Made by a program: the position numbers and the translations under genes
Shown here: piece after piece, positions 39,016 through 50,781 of the stretch
Layout of the letters: every line of letters starts with the position of its first letter
Numbering within the stretch: the first letter of the stretch is position 1
The notes under the pieces: generated by a model
What the model saw: the letters and a program-made list of their open reading frames with translations, nothing else
The model's database searches: none
What the model was told of the DNA's origin: nothing
Source of the DNA: Acinetobacter sp. NIPH 2699
GTDB taxonomy: Bacteria; Pseudomonadota; Gammaproteobacteria; Pseudomonadales; Moraxellaceae
Reading direction: 5' to 3'
Assembly: GCF_022549355.1 (NCBI RefSeq)
Contig: NZ_JAKZGL010000002.1
Coordinates: 62,001 to 126,000, forward strand
Length of the DNA stretch: 64,000 nt

Positions 39016-39444
39016 ATGGCTAAGAAGATTGACGGCTATATTAAGCTGCAAGTCCCAGCTGGTAAAGCAAATCCATCTCCACCAATTGGTCCTGCATTGG
39101 GTCAACGTGGTGTAAACATCATGGCATTCTGTAAAGAATTCAATGCTGCTACACAAAAACTTGAAGTTGGTTTGCCGATTCCTGTCGTGATTACTGTGTA
39201 CAACGATAAGTCGTTCACTTTCATCATGAAAACTCCACCTGCATCTATTCTTCTTAAGAAAGCTGCTGGTATTCAAAAGGGTTCAGCTGTACCTAACAAA
39301 ACTAAAGTGGGTAAGTTGACTCGTGCTCAATTAGAAGAAATTGCGACTACTAAAGAACCAGACTTAACTGGTGCTGATTTAGACGCTCGTGTTCGTACCA
39401 TCGCTGGTTCTGCACGTTCTATGGGCTTGGAAGTGGAGCTATAA
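39016..39444 (+). CDS. rplK: 50S ribosomal protein L11
   Basis: 142 aa. The N-terminal domain has the Pro-rich [20 protein letters not shown], and the C-terminal rRNA-binding domain has [12 protein letters not shown]. Part of the GTPase-associated centre, needed for RelA activation. rplA starts 3 nt after the stop. Confidence 0.98.
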   Translation: MAKKIDGYIKLQVPAGKANPSPPIGPALGQRGVNIMAFCKEFNAATQKLEVGLPIPVVITVYNDKSFTFIMKTPPASILLKKAAGIQKGSAVPNKTKVGKLTRAQLEEIATTKEPDLTGADLDARVRTIAGSARSMGLEVEL

Positions 39445-39447
39445 GAC

Positions 39448-40143
39448 ATGGCAAAGTTAACTAAACGTCAAAAAGCCATTGCTGCTGCTGTAGAAGCAAA
39501 CAAAGTTTATACTTTGGAAGAAGCAGTACAAGTTCTGAACAGCCTTCCAGCTGCTAAGTTCAAAGAATCTCTTGATGTTGCGGTAAACCTTGGGGTTGAT
39601 CCACGTAAATCTGATCAAGTGGTTCGTGGTGCAACAACTTTACCTGCGGGTACTGGTAAAACTGTACGTGTTGCAGTATTTGCACAAGGTGCTGCTGCTG
39701 AAGCTGCTAAAGCTGAAGGCGCTGATATCGTTGGTTTTGAAGACTTGGCTGAAAGTATTCAGAAAGGTAATCTTGACTTTGATGTTGTCATCGCTGCACC
39801 TGACGCTATGCGTGTTGTTGGTAAGCTTGGTACGATTCTTGGTCCGCGTGGCTTAATGCCAAACCCGAAAGTGGGTACTGTAACTCCTGATGTTGCGAAT
39901 GCGGTTAAGAATGCTAAATCTGGTCAAGCACGTTACCGTGTCGACAAAGCAGGTATTATCCATGCTGCGATCGGCCAACTTGGCTTTAGCGAAGAAGCTG
40001 TACGTCAAAACGTTGAAGCTTTAATTGCAGACTTGAAAAAGTTAAAGCCTGCAACGTCTAAAGGCGTATACGTTAAAAAGATCACTTTGAGCTCAACTAT
40101 GGGCCCTGGTTTGATCGTTGACGTAAGCAACGTTTCTAAGTAA
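39448..40143 (+). CDS. rplA: 50S ribosomal protein L1
   Basis: 231 aa, two-domain L1 fold: [18 protein letters not shown]-like [16 protein letters not shown] in domain II and [19 protein letters not shown] at the C-terminus. L1 also represses translation of the rplK-rplA message in related bacteria. Confidence 0.98.
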   Translation: MAKLTKRQKAIAAAVEANKVYTLEEAVQVLNSLPAAKFKESLDVAVNLGVDPRKSDQVVRGATTLPAGTGKTVRVAVFAQGAAAEAAKAEGADIVGFEDLAESIQKGNLDFDVVIAAPDAMRVVGKLGTILGPRGLMPNPKVGTVTPDVANAVKNAKSGQARYRVDKAGIIHAAIGQLGFSEEAVRQNVEALIADLKKLKPATSKGVYVKKITLSSTMGPGLIVDVSNVSK

Positions 40144-40392
40144 TTAGACAGAATTTTAAAGCCTTAGATTTTTTGTTGAAAAAAATCTAAGCAAACTTTG
40201 AATTGATAAATGAATATTTATCAGCGTCAAAGACCTCAGGCGAGGAATATTTTCGAATATTCTTCTTAAAAACCCAGTCTGAGTAGACGCGGTGGTGTGA
40301 TTTGTTCCTCCTCCGCGTGTAAGTCTGAATAAGATTTACGAATTGGGAGTGTACTCATATGAGTACATAAATCACCGTTAGGAGGTTTTACA
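40144..40392 (+). promoter_or_regulatory. rplJ leader (L10 regulatory region)
   Basis: A 249-nt leader with several hairpins. CTTAGATTTTTT/AAAAAATCTAAG (40163-40174, 40080s +11) sits at the start, GATAAAT/ATTTATC near 40205 and GGAATATT/AATATTCT near 40244-40264. The pair CGCGG ... CCGCG (around 40290-40316) follows. A perfect 16-bp palindrome GTACTCATATGAGTAC (40351-40366) lies just before the TAGGAGG ribosome site. In E. coli the corresponding leader binds the L10-L7/L12 complex for autoregulation; that role here is inferred from position. Confidence 0.55.
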
Positions 40393-40899
40393 ATGGCTCT
40401 TCTTATCGAAGACAAAAAACAGATCGTTGCTGAAGTAAGTGAAATTGCTTCTACAGCGTTCGCTGCCGTTGTTGCTGACTATCAAGGTTTAACAGTTGAG
40501 CAATTAACTGCTCTTCGTGTTGAAGCTCGTAAACTAGGTGTTGCTACACGTGTTGTGCGTAATACTTTAGCTAAACGTGCTCTTCAAGATACACAATTCG
40601 CTATCTTGAATGACGACCTTGTTGGTCCAACAATCTTAGCATTCTCAACTTCTGAAGACGACATGGGTGCAGCTGCACGCTTGTTCGAAGAATTTGCTAA
40701 AACTAACAAAGCATTTGAATTAAAAGCTGCTGCATTTGATGGCAAAGTTTATCAAGGTGCTGATGTTAGCGTTATCGCAAATCTTCCGAACCAAGAAAAA
40801 GCGCTTACTATGCTTGCCTCTGTTCTTCAAGCTCCTATTTCGAAATTGGGTCGCTTACTTACAGCGCTTCAAGAGAAAAACGAGTCAGAAGCTGCTTAA
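40393..40899 (+). CDS. rplJ: 50S ribosomal protein L10
   Basis: 168 aa. The globular N-terminal domain starts MALLIEDKKQIVAEVSEIA and contains ADYQGLTVEQLTALR and VVRNTLAKRAL. The C-terminal helix (SKLGRLLTALQEKNE) anchors the L7/L12 dimers. ATG 40393 after TAGGAGG. Confidence 0.98.
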   Translation: MALLIEDKKQIVAEVSEIASTAFAAVVADYQGLTVEQLTALRVEARKLGVATRVVRNTLAKRALQDTQFAILNDDLVGPTILAFSTSEDDMGAAARLFEEFAKTNKAFELKAAAFDGKVYQGADVSVIANLPNQEKALTMLASVLQAPISKLGRLLTALQEKNESEAA

Positions 40900-40947
40900 G
40901 CTTAAAACTACTTTCACACCATTCAATACCCATTTGGAGTTACTCTC

Positions 40948-41313
40948 ATGGCTTTAACAAACGAAGAAATCTTAAACGCAGTTGCTGAAAAAACTGTTCT
41001 TGAACTTGTTGAACTTATTTCTGCTTTCGAAGAAAAATTCAACGTATCTGCTGCTGCTGTAGCTGTAGCTGCTGGTCCTGCTGCTGCTGCTGCTGAAGAA
41101 CAAACAGAATTCAATGTTGAATTGACCTCTTTCGGCGCGAACAAAGTTGCTGTTATTAAAGCAGTTCGTGAAGCAACTGGTCTTGGTCTTAAAGAAGCGA
41201 AAGATCTTGTTGAAAGCGCTCCTGCTGTTCTTAAAGAAGGCGTTTCTAAAGAAGACGGCGAAGAGCTTAAGACTAAGCTTGAAGCTGCTGGCGCTACCGT
41301 TACAATTAAGTAA
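40948..41313 (+). CDS. rplL: 50S ribosomal protein L7/L12
   Basis: 121-aa stalk protein. An N-terminal dimerisation helix, an Ala-rich hinge (about residues 35-50, [17 protein letters not shown]) and the C-terminal factor-binding domain with [20 protein letters not shown]. Separated from rpoB by a 307-nt leader with an attenuator. Confidence 0.98.
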   Translation: MALTNEEILNAVAEKTVLELVELISAFEEKFNVSAAAVAVAAGPAAAAAEEQTEFNVELTSFGANKVAVIKAVREATGLGLKEAKDLVESAPAVLKEGVSKEDGEELKTKLEAAGATVTIK

Positions 41314-41320
41314 TGTGTAG

Positions 41321-41385
41321 GGAGTCGATTTTTCGATAATCGGCTCCAAAAAATGGCTGATGGCTCTTGGGTCATCAGCCTTTTT
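41321..41385 (+). terminator. rplL-rpoB attenuator: two hairpins
   Basis: GGAGTCGATT (41321-41330) pairs with AATCGGCTCC (41338-41347). A second stem GGCTGATG/CATCAGCC (41355-41362, 41373-41380) is followed by T5. The second is a normal intrinsic terminator that must be partly bypassed to express rpoBC, as in E. coli. Confidence 0.8.
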
Positions 41386-41423
41386 GCGTTACAATAATCG
41401 GCTCGTTTTTTGTTAGTTTCGCA

Positions 41424-41503
41424 TATAATGTGCGGTTTTTTGCAATAAAAAGACTAATATCAAATGTTTAACAATATTTTTTTGCTTATAAAAATATTGT
41501 TAA
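41424..41503 (+). promoter_or_regulatory. rpoB leader: consensus -10 box and A/T-rich hairpin
   Basis: TATAAT (41424-41429) is a perfect -10, without a good -35 at 16-18 bp. Downstream, TTAACAATATTTTT (41468-41481) and AAAAATATTGTTAA (41490-41503) form a perfect 14-bp hairpin, a possible RNase III site. A third G/C hairpin (GGCCCG/CGGGCT, about 41576-41598) lies near the rpoB ribosome site GAGGA. Confidence 0.45.
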
Positions 41504-41620
41504 GCGTTTTAATACCACTAAAAATTGCAGCATTTGTAAACAGTGGTGGCCATATCGGCCTGCGTAATCCTTCTAGGCCCGTTCTGCAGGCGGGCTTAGT
41601 TTACTTCCCGAGGACTCCAG

Positions 41621-44600
41621 ATGGCATACTCATATACCGAAAAGAAACGGATCCGTAAGAATTTTGGTAAATTGCCCCAAGTGATGGAAGCACCGTACTT
41701 ACTTTCGATTCAAGTCGATTCGTACCGTACGTTTTTACAAGGTGGCAAAACTCCAAAGAACCGCGAAGATATCGGTCTCCAAGCCGCATTTCGTTCAGTT
41801 TTTCCTATTGAAAGTTATTCTGGCAATGCTGCTTTAGAATTTGTTGAGTATAGTCTTGGTAAGCCTGAGTTTGACGTACGTGAATGTATTTTACGTGGTT
41901 CGACTTATGCAGCACCAATGCGCGTAAAAATTCGTTTGATCATTAAAGATCGTGAAACGAAATCAATTAAAGACGTTCGTGAGCAAGAAGTGTACATGGG
42001 TGAAATGCCACTCATGACAGATAACGGTACTTTCGTTATCAATGGTACTGAGCGTGTGATCGTATCTCAGTTGCATCGCTCACCAGGTGTATTTTTTGAC
42101 CATGACAAAGGTAAAACTCACTCAAGTGGTAAAGTGTTGTACTCAGCACGTATTATCCCTTACCGTGGGTCATGGTTAGACTTTGAATTTGACGCAAAAG
42201 ATCTTGTGTTTGTGCGTATTGACCGTCGTCGTAAGTTGCTTGCAACGGTGATCCTGCGTGCCTTAAATTATACAAATGCGCAAATTTTGAATTTGTTCTA
42301 TGAAAAAGTACCTGTATATCTTGATATGGGTAGCTATCAAATTGACCTCATTCCAGATCGCTTGCGTGGAGAGATGGCGCAGTTTGATATTGCTGACAAT
42401 GACGGTAAAGTGATTGTAGAGCAAGGTAAACGTATTAATGCGCGTCACGTACGTCAAATGGAAGCGGCTAACTTAGCTAAGCTTTCTGTACCTGATGAAT
42501 ATTTATATGAGCGTATCACTGCTGAAGATATTCCATTAAAAGATGGTGAAGTGATTGCTGCAAATACCTTACTAAGCCATGAAGTGATGGTGAAGTTAGC
42601 TGAAGGTGGTGTTAAGCAATTTAATATCCTATTTACGAACGACATCGACCGTGGTTCTTTTATTGCTGATACGTTGCGTGCAGATACCACAACGGGTCGC
42701 GAAGAAGCGCTGGTTGAAATCTATAAAGTCATGCGTCCAGGTGAGCCACCAACCAAAGAAGCTGCGGATAACTTATTTAATAATTTATTCTTTTCTTCTG
42801 AACGTTATGACTTGTCTCCTGTTGGTCGTATGAAGTTTAACCGTCGTTTGGGTCGTCCATACGAAGTCGGTACTGATCAGAAGTCTCGTGAAATTGAAGG
42901 TATTTTATCGCACGACGATATTATCGATGTACTCCGTACATTGGTTGAAATTCGTAACGGTAAAGGTGAAGTCGATGATATCGATCACTTAGGTAACCGT
43001 CGCGTACGTTCTGTTGGTGAAATGACAGAAAACCAATTCCGTGTTGGTTTAGTCCGTGTTGAACGTGCTGTTAAAGAGCGTTTGAGCCAAGCTGAAGCTG
43101 ATAACCTGTCTCCACAGGATTTAATCAACGCAAAACCAGTTGCTGCTGCGATCAAAGAATTCTTTGGTTCAAGCCAATTGTCTCAGTTCATGGATCAAAA
43201 CAACCCATTGTCTGAGATTACACACAAACGTCGTGTATCAGCGCTTGGACCTGGTGGTTTGACACGTGAACGTGCAGGCTTTGAGGTTCGTGACGTACAT
43301 CAAACGCATTATGGTCGTGTTTGTCCAATTGAAACGCCAGAAGGTCCAAACATTGGTTTGATCAACTCGCTTTCTGTGTATGCAAAAACCAACAACTTTG
43401 GTTTCTTGGAAACACCGTACCGTAAAGTTGTTGATGGTCGTGTGACCGATGCAGTTGAGTATTTATCTGCAATTGAAGAAGTGGGTACTGTGATTGCACA
43501 GGCCGATTCGGCAATTGATAAAGAAGGTGCTTTGACCGAAGAAATGGTTTCTGTACGTCATCAAGGCGAATTCGTACGTATGTCACCTGAGCGTGTCACA
43601 CATATGGATGTTTCTGCACAGCAGGTTGTTTCTGTTGCAGCGTCATTAATTCCGTTCCTTGAACACGATGATGCGAACCGTGCATTGATGGGTTCGAACA
43701 TGCAGCGTCAGGCGGTTCCAACCTTACGTGCTGACAAGCCGCTTGTTGGTACGGGTATGGAAGCAAACGTAGCGCGTGACTCTGGTGTGTGTGTGATCGC
43801 AAACCGTGGTGGTGCGATTGAGTATGTTGATGCATCACGTATCGTTATTCGTGTTAACGAAGATGAGATGATTGCTGGTGAGGCAGGTGTAGATATCTAC
43901 AACTTGATCAAATATACCCGTTCGAACCAAAATACCTGTATCAACCAAAATGTTATCGTGAACATGGGCGACAAAGTTGCGCGTGGTGATATCTTGGCTG
44001 ATGGTCCATCAACGGACATGGGTGAACTTGCGCTTGGTCAAAACATGCGCGTCGCGTTCATGACATGGAACGGTTATAACTACGAAGACTCGATCTTACT
44101 TTCTGAGCGTGTACTTCAAGAAGACCGTTTAACCTCGATTCATATCCAAGAATTGTCATGTGTCGCACGTGATACCAAGTTAGGTGCAGAAGAAATTACT
44201 GCCGATATTCCTAACGTGGGTGAAGCTGCGCTGTCTAAGTTGGATGAGTCTGGTATTGTTTATATCGGTGCTGAAGTCACTGCAGGTGACATCCTTGTTG
44301 GTAAAGTAACGCCTAAAGGTGAAACCCAGTTAACCCCCGAAGAAAAATTACTTCGTGCCATCTTTGGTGAAAAAGCGGCTGATGTAAAAGATTCATCTTT
44401 ACGTGTTCCGTCTGGTACCAAAGGGACAGTGATCGATGTTCAAGTCTTCACGCGTGATGGTTTGGAAAAAGATGATCGTGCACAAGCAATTGAAAAAGCA
44501 CAACTTGATGCTTATCGTAAAGATTTGAAAGAAGAATACAAAATCTTTGAAGAAGCAGCACGTGAACGTATTGTTCGCTTGTTGAAAGGCAAAGAGTCTA

Positions 44601-45709
44601 ATGGTGGTGGAACAACTAAGCGTGGCGATAAACTTGCAGAAGATATGCTGTCTGGTTTAGAGCTGGTTGATTTGTTAGAAATCCAACCAACAGATGAAGC
44701 GATTGCTGAACGTTTAACTCAAATTCAGGTATTCTTGAAAGAGAAGAGTATCGAAATTGATGAGAAATTTGCCGAGAAGAAACGCAAACTCTCTACAGGT
44801 GATGAATTAACAACGGGTGTATTAAAAGTTGTTAAGGTTTACCTTGCAGTGAAACGTCGTATCCAACCGGGTGATAAGATGGCGGGTCGTCACGGGAACA
44901 AGGGTGTTGTCTCTAACATCTTACCTGTTGAAGATATGCCACATGATGCCAACGGTGTACCAGTTGACATCGTATTGAACCCATTGGGTGTACCGTCGCG
45001 TATGAACGTGGGTCAGATTCTTGAAACCCATTTGGGCTTGGCAGCAAAAGGTTTGGGTGAGCAGATTGATAAGATGCTGCAACAACAACGTACAGTTGCT
45101 GAACTTCGTTTGTTCCTCGATAAGATTTACAACAAAGTTGGTGGCGAGCAAGAAGATCTTGATAGCTTAACTGATGAAGAAGTGTTGAAGCTTGCAGGTA
45201 ACTTACGTGCAGGTGTTCCTTTAGCAACACCAGTGTTTGATGGTGCTGAAGAAAATCAAATTAAAGAATTGCTTGAACTTGCTGAATTGCCGCGTTCTGG
45301 TCAACAGACTTTGTTTGATGGCCGTACAGGTGAACAGTTTGACCGTCCTGTAACTGTGGGTTACATGTATATGCTCAAATTGAACCACTTGGTTGATGAC
45401 AAAATGCATGCGCGTTCAACAGGTTCTTACTCGCTTGTGACACAGCAGCCGCTTGGTGGTAAAGCACAATTCGGTGGTCAGCGTTTTGGTGAGATGGAAG
45501 TTTGGGCACTTGAAGCATATGGTGCAGCATATACACTCCAAGAAATGCTTACTGTGAAATCGGATGACGTCGAAGGTCGTACCCGCATCTATAAGAATAT
45601 TGTAGATGGTAACCATTATATGGATCCGGGTATGCCTGAATCGTTCAACGTATTGACCAAAGAGATCCGTTCTTTAGGTATCAACATTGAACTGAAAAAT
45701 GGTGACTAA
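41621..45709 (+). CDS. rpoB: RNA polymerase beta subunit
   Basis: 1362 aa, the A. baumannii length. The rifampicin-binding cluster reads [30 protein letters not shown], with D525, H535 and S540 as in susceptible strains. Other landmarks are the N-terminal [35 protein letters not shown], the flap and the C-terminal [21 protein letters not shown] 41621 after GAGGA. Confidence 0.98.
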   Translation: MAYSYTEKKRIRKNFGKLPQVMEAPYLLSIQVDSYRTFLQGGKTPKNREDIGLQAAFRSVFPIESYSGNAALEFVEYSLGKPEFDVRECILRGSTYAAPMRVKIRLIIKDRETKSIKDVREQEVYMGEMPLMTDNGTFVINGTERVIVSQLHRSPGVFFDHDKGKTHSSGKVLYSARIIPYRGSWLDFEFDAKDLVFVRIDRRRKLLATVILRALNYTNAQILNLFYEKVPVYLDMGSYQIDLIPDRLRGEMAQFDIADNDGKVIVEQGKRINARHVRQMEAANLAKLSVPDEYLYERITAEDIPLKDGEVIAANTLLSHEVMVKLAEGGVKQFNILFTNDIDRGSFIADTLRADTTTGREEALVEIYKVMRPGEPPTKEAADNLFNNLFFSSERYDLSPVGRMKFNRRLGRPYEVGTDQKSREIEGILSHDDIIDVLRTLVEIRNGKGEVDDIDHLGNRRVRSVGEMTENQFRVGLVRVERAVKERLSQAEADNLSPQDLINAKPVAAAIKEFFGSSQLSQFMDQNNPLSEITHKRRVSALGPGGLTRERAGFEVRDVHQTHYGRVCPIETPEGPNIGLINSLSVYAKTNNFGFLETPYRKVVDGRVTDAVEYLSAIEEVGTVIAQADSAIDKEGALTEEMVSVRHQGEFVRMSPERVTHMDVSAQQVVSVAASLIPFLEHDDANRALMGSNMQRQAVPTLRADKPLVGTGMEANVARDSGVCVIANRGGAIEYVDASRIVIRVNEDEMIAGEAGVDIYNLIKYTRSNQNTCINQNVIVNMGDKVARGDILADGPSTDMGELALGQNMRVAFMTWNGYNYEDSILLSERVLQEDRLTSIHIQELSCVARDTKLGAEEITADIPNVGEAALSKLDESGIVYIGAEVTAGDILVGKVTPKGETQLTPEEKLLRAIFGEKAADVKDSSLRVPSGTKGTVIDVQVFTRDGLEKDDRAQAIEKAQLDAYRKDLKEEYKIFEEAARERIVRLLKGKESNGGGTTKRGDKLAEDMLSGLELVDLLEIQPTDEAIAERLTQIQVFLKEKSIEIDEKFAEKKRKLSTGDELTTGVLKVVKVYLAVKRRIQPGDKMAGRHGNKGVVSNILPVEDMPHDANGVPVDIVLNPLGVPSRMNVGQILETHLGLAAKGLGEQIDKMLQQQRTVAELRLFLDKIYNKVGGEQEDLDSLTDEEVLKLAGNLRAGVPLATPVFDGAEENQIKELLELAELPRSGQQTLFDGRTGEQFDRPVTVGYMYMLKLNHLVDDKMHARSTGSYSLVTQQPLGGKAQFGGQRFGEMEVWALEAYGAAYTLQEMLTVKSDDVEGRTRIYKNIVDGNHYMDPGMPESFNVLTKEIRSLGINIELKNGD

Positions 45710-45722
45710 ACATCTCCATTCA

Positions 45723-45763
45723 ATCCTTCCACATCTCTTTATCAAAAAGGGAAGTGGGAGGAT
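45723..45763 (+). promoter_or_regulatory. long hairpin between rpoB and rpoC
   Basis: An 18-position stem (45723-45740 with 45746-45763) has one A-A mismatch and two G-U pairs, around a 5-nt loop. No T run follows. It looks like an RNase III or mRNA stabilising hairpin 70 nt before the rpoC TTG. Confidence 0.55.
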
Positions 45764-45832
45764 TAATCAGTTAAAAACAATATTTGTGACCCAGTTGGGC
45801 GAGCTTAGCTCCCTGACACACGGAGAAAAAAA

Positions 45833-48800
45833 TTGAAAGACTTGCTCGATATCATGCGTAAGAAAACGGATTCTGAAGGTCATGCACCTGTTGAATTTGA
45901 TCGTATCCGTATTGGTCTTGCGTCACCAGAAATGATTAAGTCATGGTCTCACGGTGAAGTAAAAAAACCAGAAACCATTAATTACCGTACTTTTAAACCT
46001 GAACGTGACGGTTTGTTCTGTGCCAAAATCTTTGGTCCAGTTAAAGATTACGAATGCTTGTGTGGTAAATACAAGCGTATGAAATATAAAGGCGTCATTT
46101 GTGAAAAATGTGGCGTTGAGGTTACGACTGCTAAAGTTCGTCGTGAGCGTATGGGTCACATTGACCTTGCATCTCCAGTTGCGCATATTTGGTTCTTAAA
46201 ATCATTACCAAGCCGTATCGGTTTGTTACTTGATATGACATTACGTGATATCGAACGCGTATTATATTTCGAATCATATGTTGTGACAGATCCAGGGATG
46301 ACTCCGTTTGAAAAGTATCAACTTTTAACAGACGAAGAATACTTCAATGCGCTTGAAGAACATGGCGATGAATTCACCGCAAAAATGGGTGCAGAAGCAA
46401 TCCAAGATCTATTGAAAGATATTGATCTTGAAGCTGAAATTGCGCGTTTGCGTGAAGAAATTCCTCAAACAACGTCTGAGACGAAACTTAAAAAAGCGTC
46501 TAAGCGTTTGAAGTTGATGGAAGCTTTCAAAGACTCAAACAACAAGCCAGAATGGATGGTGTTGACAGTACTTCCAGTACTTCCGCCAGATCTTCGTCCA
46601 CTTGTACCACTTGAAGGTGGTCGTTTTGCGACGTCTGATTTAAATGACCTTTATCGTCGTGTGATTAACCGTAACAACCGTTTGAAGCGTCTGCTTGATC
46701 TATCTGCACCAGACATTATCGTACGTAACGAAAAACGTATGTTGCAAGAGTCTGTCGATGCCTTGCTAGACAACGGTCGTCGTGGTCGTGCAATCACTGG
46801 TTCGAACAAACGTCCATTGAAATCTTTGGCTGATATGATCAAAGGTAAACAAGGTCGTTTCCGTCAGAACTTACTTGGTAAGCGTGTTGACTATTCTGGT
46901 CGTTCGGTTATTACTGTTGGTCCTACTTTACGTCTTCACCAATGTGGTCTTCCGAAGAAAATGGCACTTGAATTATTCAAGCCATTTATTTTCGCAAAAT
47001 TACAAGCATCAGGTCAGGCAACAACCATTAAAGCTGCGAAGAAAATGGTTGAGCGTGAAACACCTGAAGTTTGGGACGTACTTGCATCTGTGATTCGTCA
47101 ACATCCAGTGATGTTGAACCGTGCACCAACGCTTCACCGTTTAGGTCTTCAAGCATTTGAACCGATCTTAATTGAAGGTAAAGCGATCCGTTTACACCCA
47201 CTCGTTTGTGCTGCGTTTAACGCCGACTTCGATGGTGACCAAATGGCGGTACACGTTCCGTTGACACTTGAAGCACAGTTAGAAGCTCGTGCATTGATGA
47301 TGTCAACCAACAACATCTTGTCACCTGCAAACGGCGAGCCGATCATCGTTCCTTCTCAGGACGTTGTATTGGGTCTTTACTACATCACACGTGATGCAGT
47401 AAATGCCAAAGGTGAAGGTATGGTGTTTGCGGATACACACGAAGTTAACCGTGCGTTGGCAACTGGTCAAGTTGCAATTCATGCACGCGTAAAAGTACGT
47501 GTACACCAAACTGTTATTGATGAAAATGGTCAACGTGAACAGCAAACCATTATTGTTGATACTACGCCTGGTCGTTGCTTATTGTGGGAAGTTGTTCCAC
47601 AAGGTTTAAGCTTTGAATCTATTAACCTTGAGATGACCAAGAAAAACATCTCTAAGTTAATCAACTCTTGCTACCGTAAATTGGGCTTAAAAGATACGGT
47701 TATCTTTGCTGACCAATTGATGTATTTGGGCTTCCGTCAAGCGACGCGCTCAGGTGTATCTGTAGGTATGGAAGACATGTTGATTCCACCAACCAAGTAT
47801 ACGATCATCGATAAAGCTGAAACAGAAGTTCGTGAAATCGAACAGCAGTTTGAGCAAGGTTTCGTAACTGCAGGTGAGCGTTACAACAAGGTTGTCGATA
47901 TTTGGGCACGTACCAATGACCAAGTTGCGAAAGCAATGATGGACAACTTGTCTTTTGTCACTGTGAAAAACCGTGATGGTATTGACGAGAAGCAGAAATC
48001 ATTTAACTCAATTTATATGATGTCTGACTCTGGTGCGCGTGGTAGTGCGGCGCAGATTCGTCAGCTTGCTGGTATGCGTGGTTTGATGGCGAAACCAGAT
48101 GGTTCGATCATTGAAACACCGATTAAAGCAAACTTCCGTGAAGGTTTGACGGTACTTCAGTACTTCATTTCAACACATGGTGCGCGTAAAGGTTTGGCCG
48201 ATACTGCATTGAAAACAGCGAACTCGGGTTACTTGACGCGTCGTTTGGTCGATGTTGCACAAGATTTGGTGATTACTGAGCCTGATTGTGGTACAGCTGG
48301 CGGTTTAGTCATGACGCCATTCATTCAAGGTGGTGATGTCATCGAACCGTTACGCGATCGCGTGTTGGGTCGTGTTACTGCTGAAGATGTACGTCGTGCA
48401 TCTGATGATGAAGTTGTATTGCCACGTGGTACGCTCATTGACGAGAAAATCGCTGCTCAGCTTGAAGAAGCCGGTGTCGATGAAGTTAAAGTACGTTCAG
48501 TGATTGCATGTGAATCTACCTTTGGTGTGTGTGCACGCTGTTATGGTCGTGATCTTGCACGTGGTCACTTGGTGAATCCAGGTGAATCTGTGGGTGTAAT
48601 GGCTGCACAGTCAATTGGTGAGCCGGGTACACAGTTAACGATGCGTACCTTCCACGTGGGTGGTGCTGCGAGCCGAACGTCTGCTGCAAACAGTGTTCAA
48701 GTACGTAATAAAGGTACTGTACGTTTCCATAACGTGAAAACTGTAGAACATGCTAAAGGTCACCTCGTTTCAGTTTCACGTTCAGGTGAAATTGGTATTG

Positions 48801-50026
48801 CGGATGACTTAGGTCGTGAACGTGAACGTTATAAACTTCCTTACGGTGCAAGCATCTTGTTGAAAGATGGTGAGTCTGTAGAGGCAGGTGGTATCGTAGC
48901 GACTTGGGATCCACATACCCATCCACTCGTTACCGAAGTTGCGGGTAAAGCACGTTTCAGCCAAATCGCTGATGGTGTAACTGCAACCTCTAAGACAGAT
49001 GATGCAACTGGTATGACCACGGTTGAAATCTTGCCTGTAACAGCACGTCCTGCTTCTGGTAAAGATTTACGTCCCGCAATTGTGTTGGATACAACGGATG
49101 GCGGCGAACAATTCTACTTCTTGCCACAAAATACCATTGTAACCGTCCGTGACGGTGCAACCATTGGTGTGGGTGATGTACTTGGTCGTGTACCACAAGA
49201 AACCTCACGTACGCGTGATATTACCGGTGGTCTTCCACGTGTAGCTGACTTGTTCGAAGCACGTAAACCTAAAGAGCATGCGATCTTGGCTGAAGTGTCA
49301 GGTGTTGTAAGCTTTGGTAAAGAGACCAAAGGTAAGAACCGTTTGGTGATTGCACCTGATGATGGTTCTGAGATTTACGAAGAGCTGATTCCGAAATGGC
49401 GTACCATTAACGTGTTCGAAGGTGAACATGTGAATCGTGGTGAAACTATTTCTGATGGTCCACAGAATCCACATGACATCTTGCGTTTGAAAGGTGAAGT
49501 GGCATTAACTAACTACATCGTGAACGAAGTTCAAGACGTATATCGTCTCCAAGGTGTAAAAATCAACGATAAGCATATTGAAGTCATTGTACGTCAAATG
49601 TTGCGTAAAGTTGATATCACTGATGGTGGCGATACTAGCTTTATCAAAGGTGAGCAAGTGGATTACATCCGCGTTGTTCAAGAAAACCAAGCTGTTTCGG
49701 CTCAGAACAAGTTCTCTGCGAAGTTTGAACGTCAGCTCATGGGTATTACCAAAGCATCGCTTTCTACTGACTCGTTCATCTCTGCTGCATCGTTCCAGGA
49801 AACAACGCGTGTGTTAACTGAAGCGGCTGTAACAGGTAAAGAAGATGACTTACGTGGCTTGAAAGAGAACGTGGTTGTTGGTCGCTTGATTCCAGCAGGT
49901 ACGGGTCTTGCGTATCACTTAGAACGTCGTCGTCAAGAAGCTGAAGCTGCTGAGTTGGAACTTCACAATGATTTTAGTGAAGTTGACCAAGCATTTAGCC
50001 AAGCTTTGAACTCAGATCAATTCTAA
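45833..50026 (+). CDS. rpoC: RNA polymerase beta' subunit
   Basis: 1397 aa. The catalytic Mg-binding [12 protein letters not shown] is present. The N-terminal zinc finger has CLCGKYK and CEKCG; the second zinc site has [13 protein letters not shown]. The bridge helix/trigger loop region is [10 protein letters not shown] ... [16 protein letters not shown]. The start is TTG 45833, with GGAG 7 nt upstream; the protein then begins KDLLDIM. The gene is followed by a strong terminator. Confidence 0.98.
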   Translation: MKDLLDIMRKKTDSEGHAPVEFDRIRIGLASPEMIKSWSHGEVKKPETINYRTFKPERDGLFCAKIFGPVKDYECLCGKYKRMKYKGVICEKCGVEVTTAKVRRERMGHIDLASPVAHIWFLKSLPSRIGLLLDMTLRDIERVLYFESYVVTDPGMTPFEKYQLLTDEEYFNALEEHGDEFTAKMGAEAIQDLLKDIDLEAEIARLREEIPQTTSETKLKKASKRLKLMEAFKDSNNKPEWMVLTVLPVLPPDLRPLVPLEGGRFATSDLNDLYRRVINRNNRLKRLLDLSAPDIIVRNEKRMLQESVDALLDNGRRGRAITGSNKRPLKSLADMIKGKQGRFRQNLLGKRVDYSGRSVITVGPTLRLHQCGLPKKMALELFKPFIFAKLQASGQATTIKAAKKMVERETPEVWDVLASVIRQHPVMLNRAPTLHRLGLQAFEPILIEGKAIRLHPLVCAAFNADFDGDQMAVHVPLTLEAQLEARALMMSTNNILSPANGEPIIVPSQDVVLGLYYITRDAVNAKGEGMVFADTHEVNRALATGQVAIHARVKVRVHQTVIDENGQREQQTIIVDTTPGRCLLWEVVPQGLSFESINLEMTKKNISKLINSCYRKLGLKDTVIFADQLMYLGFRQATRSGVSVGMEDMLIPPTKYTIIDKAETEVREIEQQFEQGFVTAGERYNKVVDIWARTNDQVAKAMMDNLSFVTVKNRDGIDEKQKSFNSIYMMSDSGARGSAAQIRQLAGMRGLMAKPDGSIIETPIKANFREGLTVLQYFISTHGARKGLADTALKTANSGYLTRRLVDVAQDLVITEPDCGTAGGLVMTPFIQGGDVIEPLRDRVLGRVTAEDVRRASDDEVVLPRGTLIDEKIAAQLEEAGVDEVKVRSVIACESTFGVCARCYGRDLARGHLVNPGESVGVMAAQSIGEPGTQLTMRTFHVGGAASRTSAANSVQVRNKGTVRFHNVKTVEHAKGHLVSVSRSGEIGIADDLGRERERYKLPYGASILLKDGESVEAGGIVATWDPHTHPLVTEVAGKARFSQIADGVTATSKTDDATGMTTVEILPVTARPASGKDLRPAIVLDTTDGGEQFYFLPQNTIVTVRDGATIGVGDVLGRVPQETSRTRDITGGLPRVADLFEARKPKEHAILAEVSGVVSFGKETKGKNRLVIAPDDGSEIYEELIPKWRTINVFEGEHVNRGETISDGPQNPHDILRLKGEVALTNYIVNEVQDVYRLQGVKINDKHIEVIVRQMLRKVDITDGGDTSFIKGEQVDYIRVVQENQAVSAQNKFSAKFERQLMGITKASLSTDSFISAASFQETTRVLTEAAVTGKEDDLRGLKENVVVGRLIPAGTGLAYHLERRRQEAEAAELELHNDFSEVDQAFSQALNSDQF

Positions 50027-50040
50027 GTTTAAGCTGATTC

Positions 50041-50069
50041 AAAAAAGACACCTTCGGGTGTCTTTTTTT
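50041..50069 (+). terminator. intrinsic terminator of rpoBC operon
   Basis: AAAAAAGACACC-TTCG-GGTGTCTTTTTTT: a perfect stem on a stable tetraloop, T7 tail, 15 nt after the rpoC stop. Confidence 0.95.
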
Positions 50070-50194
50070 GTGAAGAAATTGAGTGTAAAGCATTACAAAA
50101 ACACCTTAGAGCGTTAATGTTTCATTACTTGATCTGAATAGATACTTCATGAAACCGTACTATGTTATTGCAGATGGAGAGAGGAGTCGTTCCA

Positions 50195-50560
50195 ATGAAA
50201 AAAATGATGATGATTGCTGGTGTTGCCTTAATGTCAACGACCCTATTTGTGGGTTGCCAAAATGCCAGTCCAGAAAGTAAACGTATTGGTTCAGCTGCGA
50301 TTGGTGGTGGTGCTGGTGGTGCTGTAGGTAAGCATGTCGGTGGTAACCTTGGTGCGGGTATCGGTGCTGCTGTTGGTGCGGGTGTCGCTGCTAATGCGAA
50401 GGGTGCTAATAGTAAAAATACCCGAAACAGTGCGTTAGGCGCTGGTGTCGGTGCATGGCTGGGTGGTGCAGTATTAGGTGGTGAAGCGGGTGCTGCGACA
50501 GGTGGTGCGCTTGGTGGTAGTGCTGGAGCCGCTTATGGTGAGAAAAAAGGTAAGTACTAG
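50195..50560 (+). CDS. glycine-zipper lipoprotein, copy 1
   Basis: 121 aa. A lipoprotein signal with lipobox LFVGC (Cys at about residue 21). The mature part has a SKRIGSAAIGG motif and repeated glycine-zipper stretches (GGAGGAVGKHVGGNLGAG), resembling the YMGG/17-kDa antigen type that packs in membranes. ATG 50195 is supported by GAGGAG upstream; the frame back to 50162 is rejected. A paralogue lies 220 bp downstream. Function unknown; envelope location inferred. Confidence 0.85.
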   Translation: MKKMMMIAGVALMSTTLFVGCQNASPESKRIGSAAIGGGAGGAVGKHVGGNLGAGIGAAVGAGVAANAKGANSKNTRNSALGAGVGAWLGGAVLGGEAGAATGGALGGSAGAAYGEKKGKY

Positions 50561-50585
50561 AAAGAAATAAAGAAAGTAAAAAAGA

Positions 50586-50613
50586 AGCTCTTATCGTGAT
50601 AAGGGCTTTTTTT
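50586..50613 (+). terminator. intrinsic terminator after lipoprotein copy 1
   Basis: AGCTCTTATC/GATAAGGGCT with loop GT and T7 tail; one T-G pair. Confidence 0.85.
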
Positions 50614-50781
50614 AATTAGGTGATATTTGGCCTATAGGGTTTTTACTCAACCATTTTTGAAAAGGGAAAGGTACTTTACAAAAGTTCAAGCGATTCGGAC
50701 AGAGTGATAACACAATGTGATCAAAATTCTCATAAAAGAAGACTATGCTTTTTATAAGAACAGAAAGGAGTGAATACGGTC

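Noticed and set aside
40923-41375. Long minus-strand frames opposite rplL
   Set aside because: Serine-rich shadows caused by the biased GCT and GAA codons of rplL.
41464-41658. 64-codon frame in the rpoB leader
   Set aside because: Covers the leader hairpins and runs into rpoB in another frame; no ribosome site.
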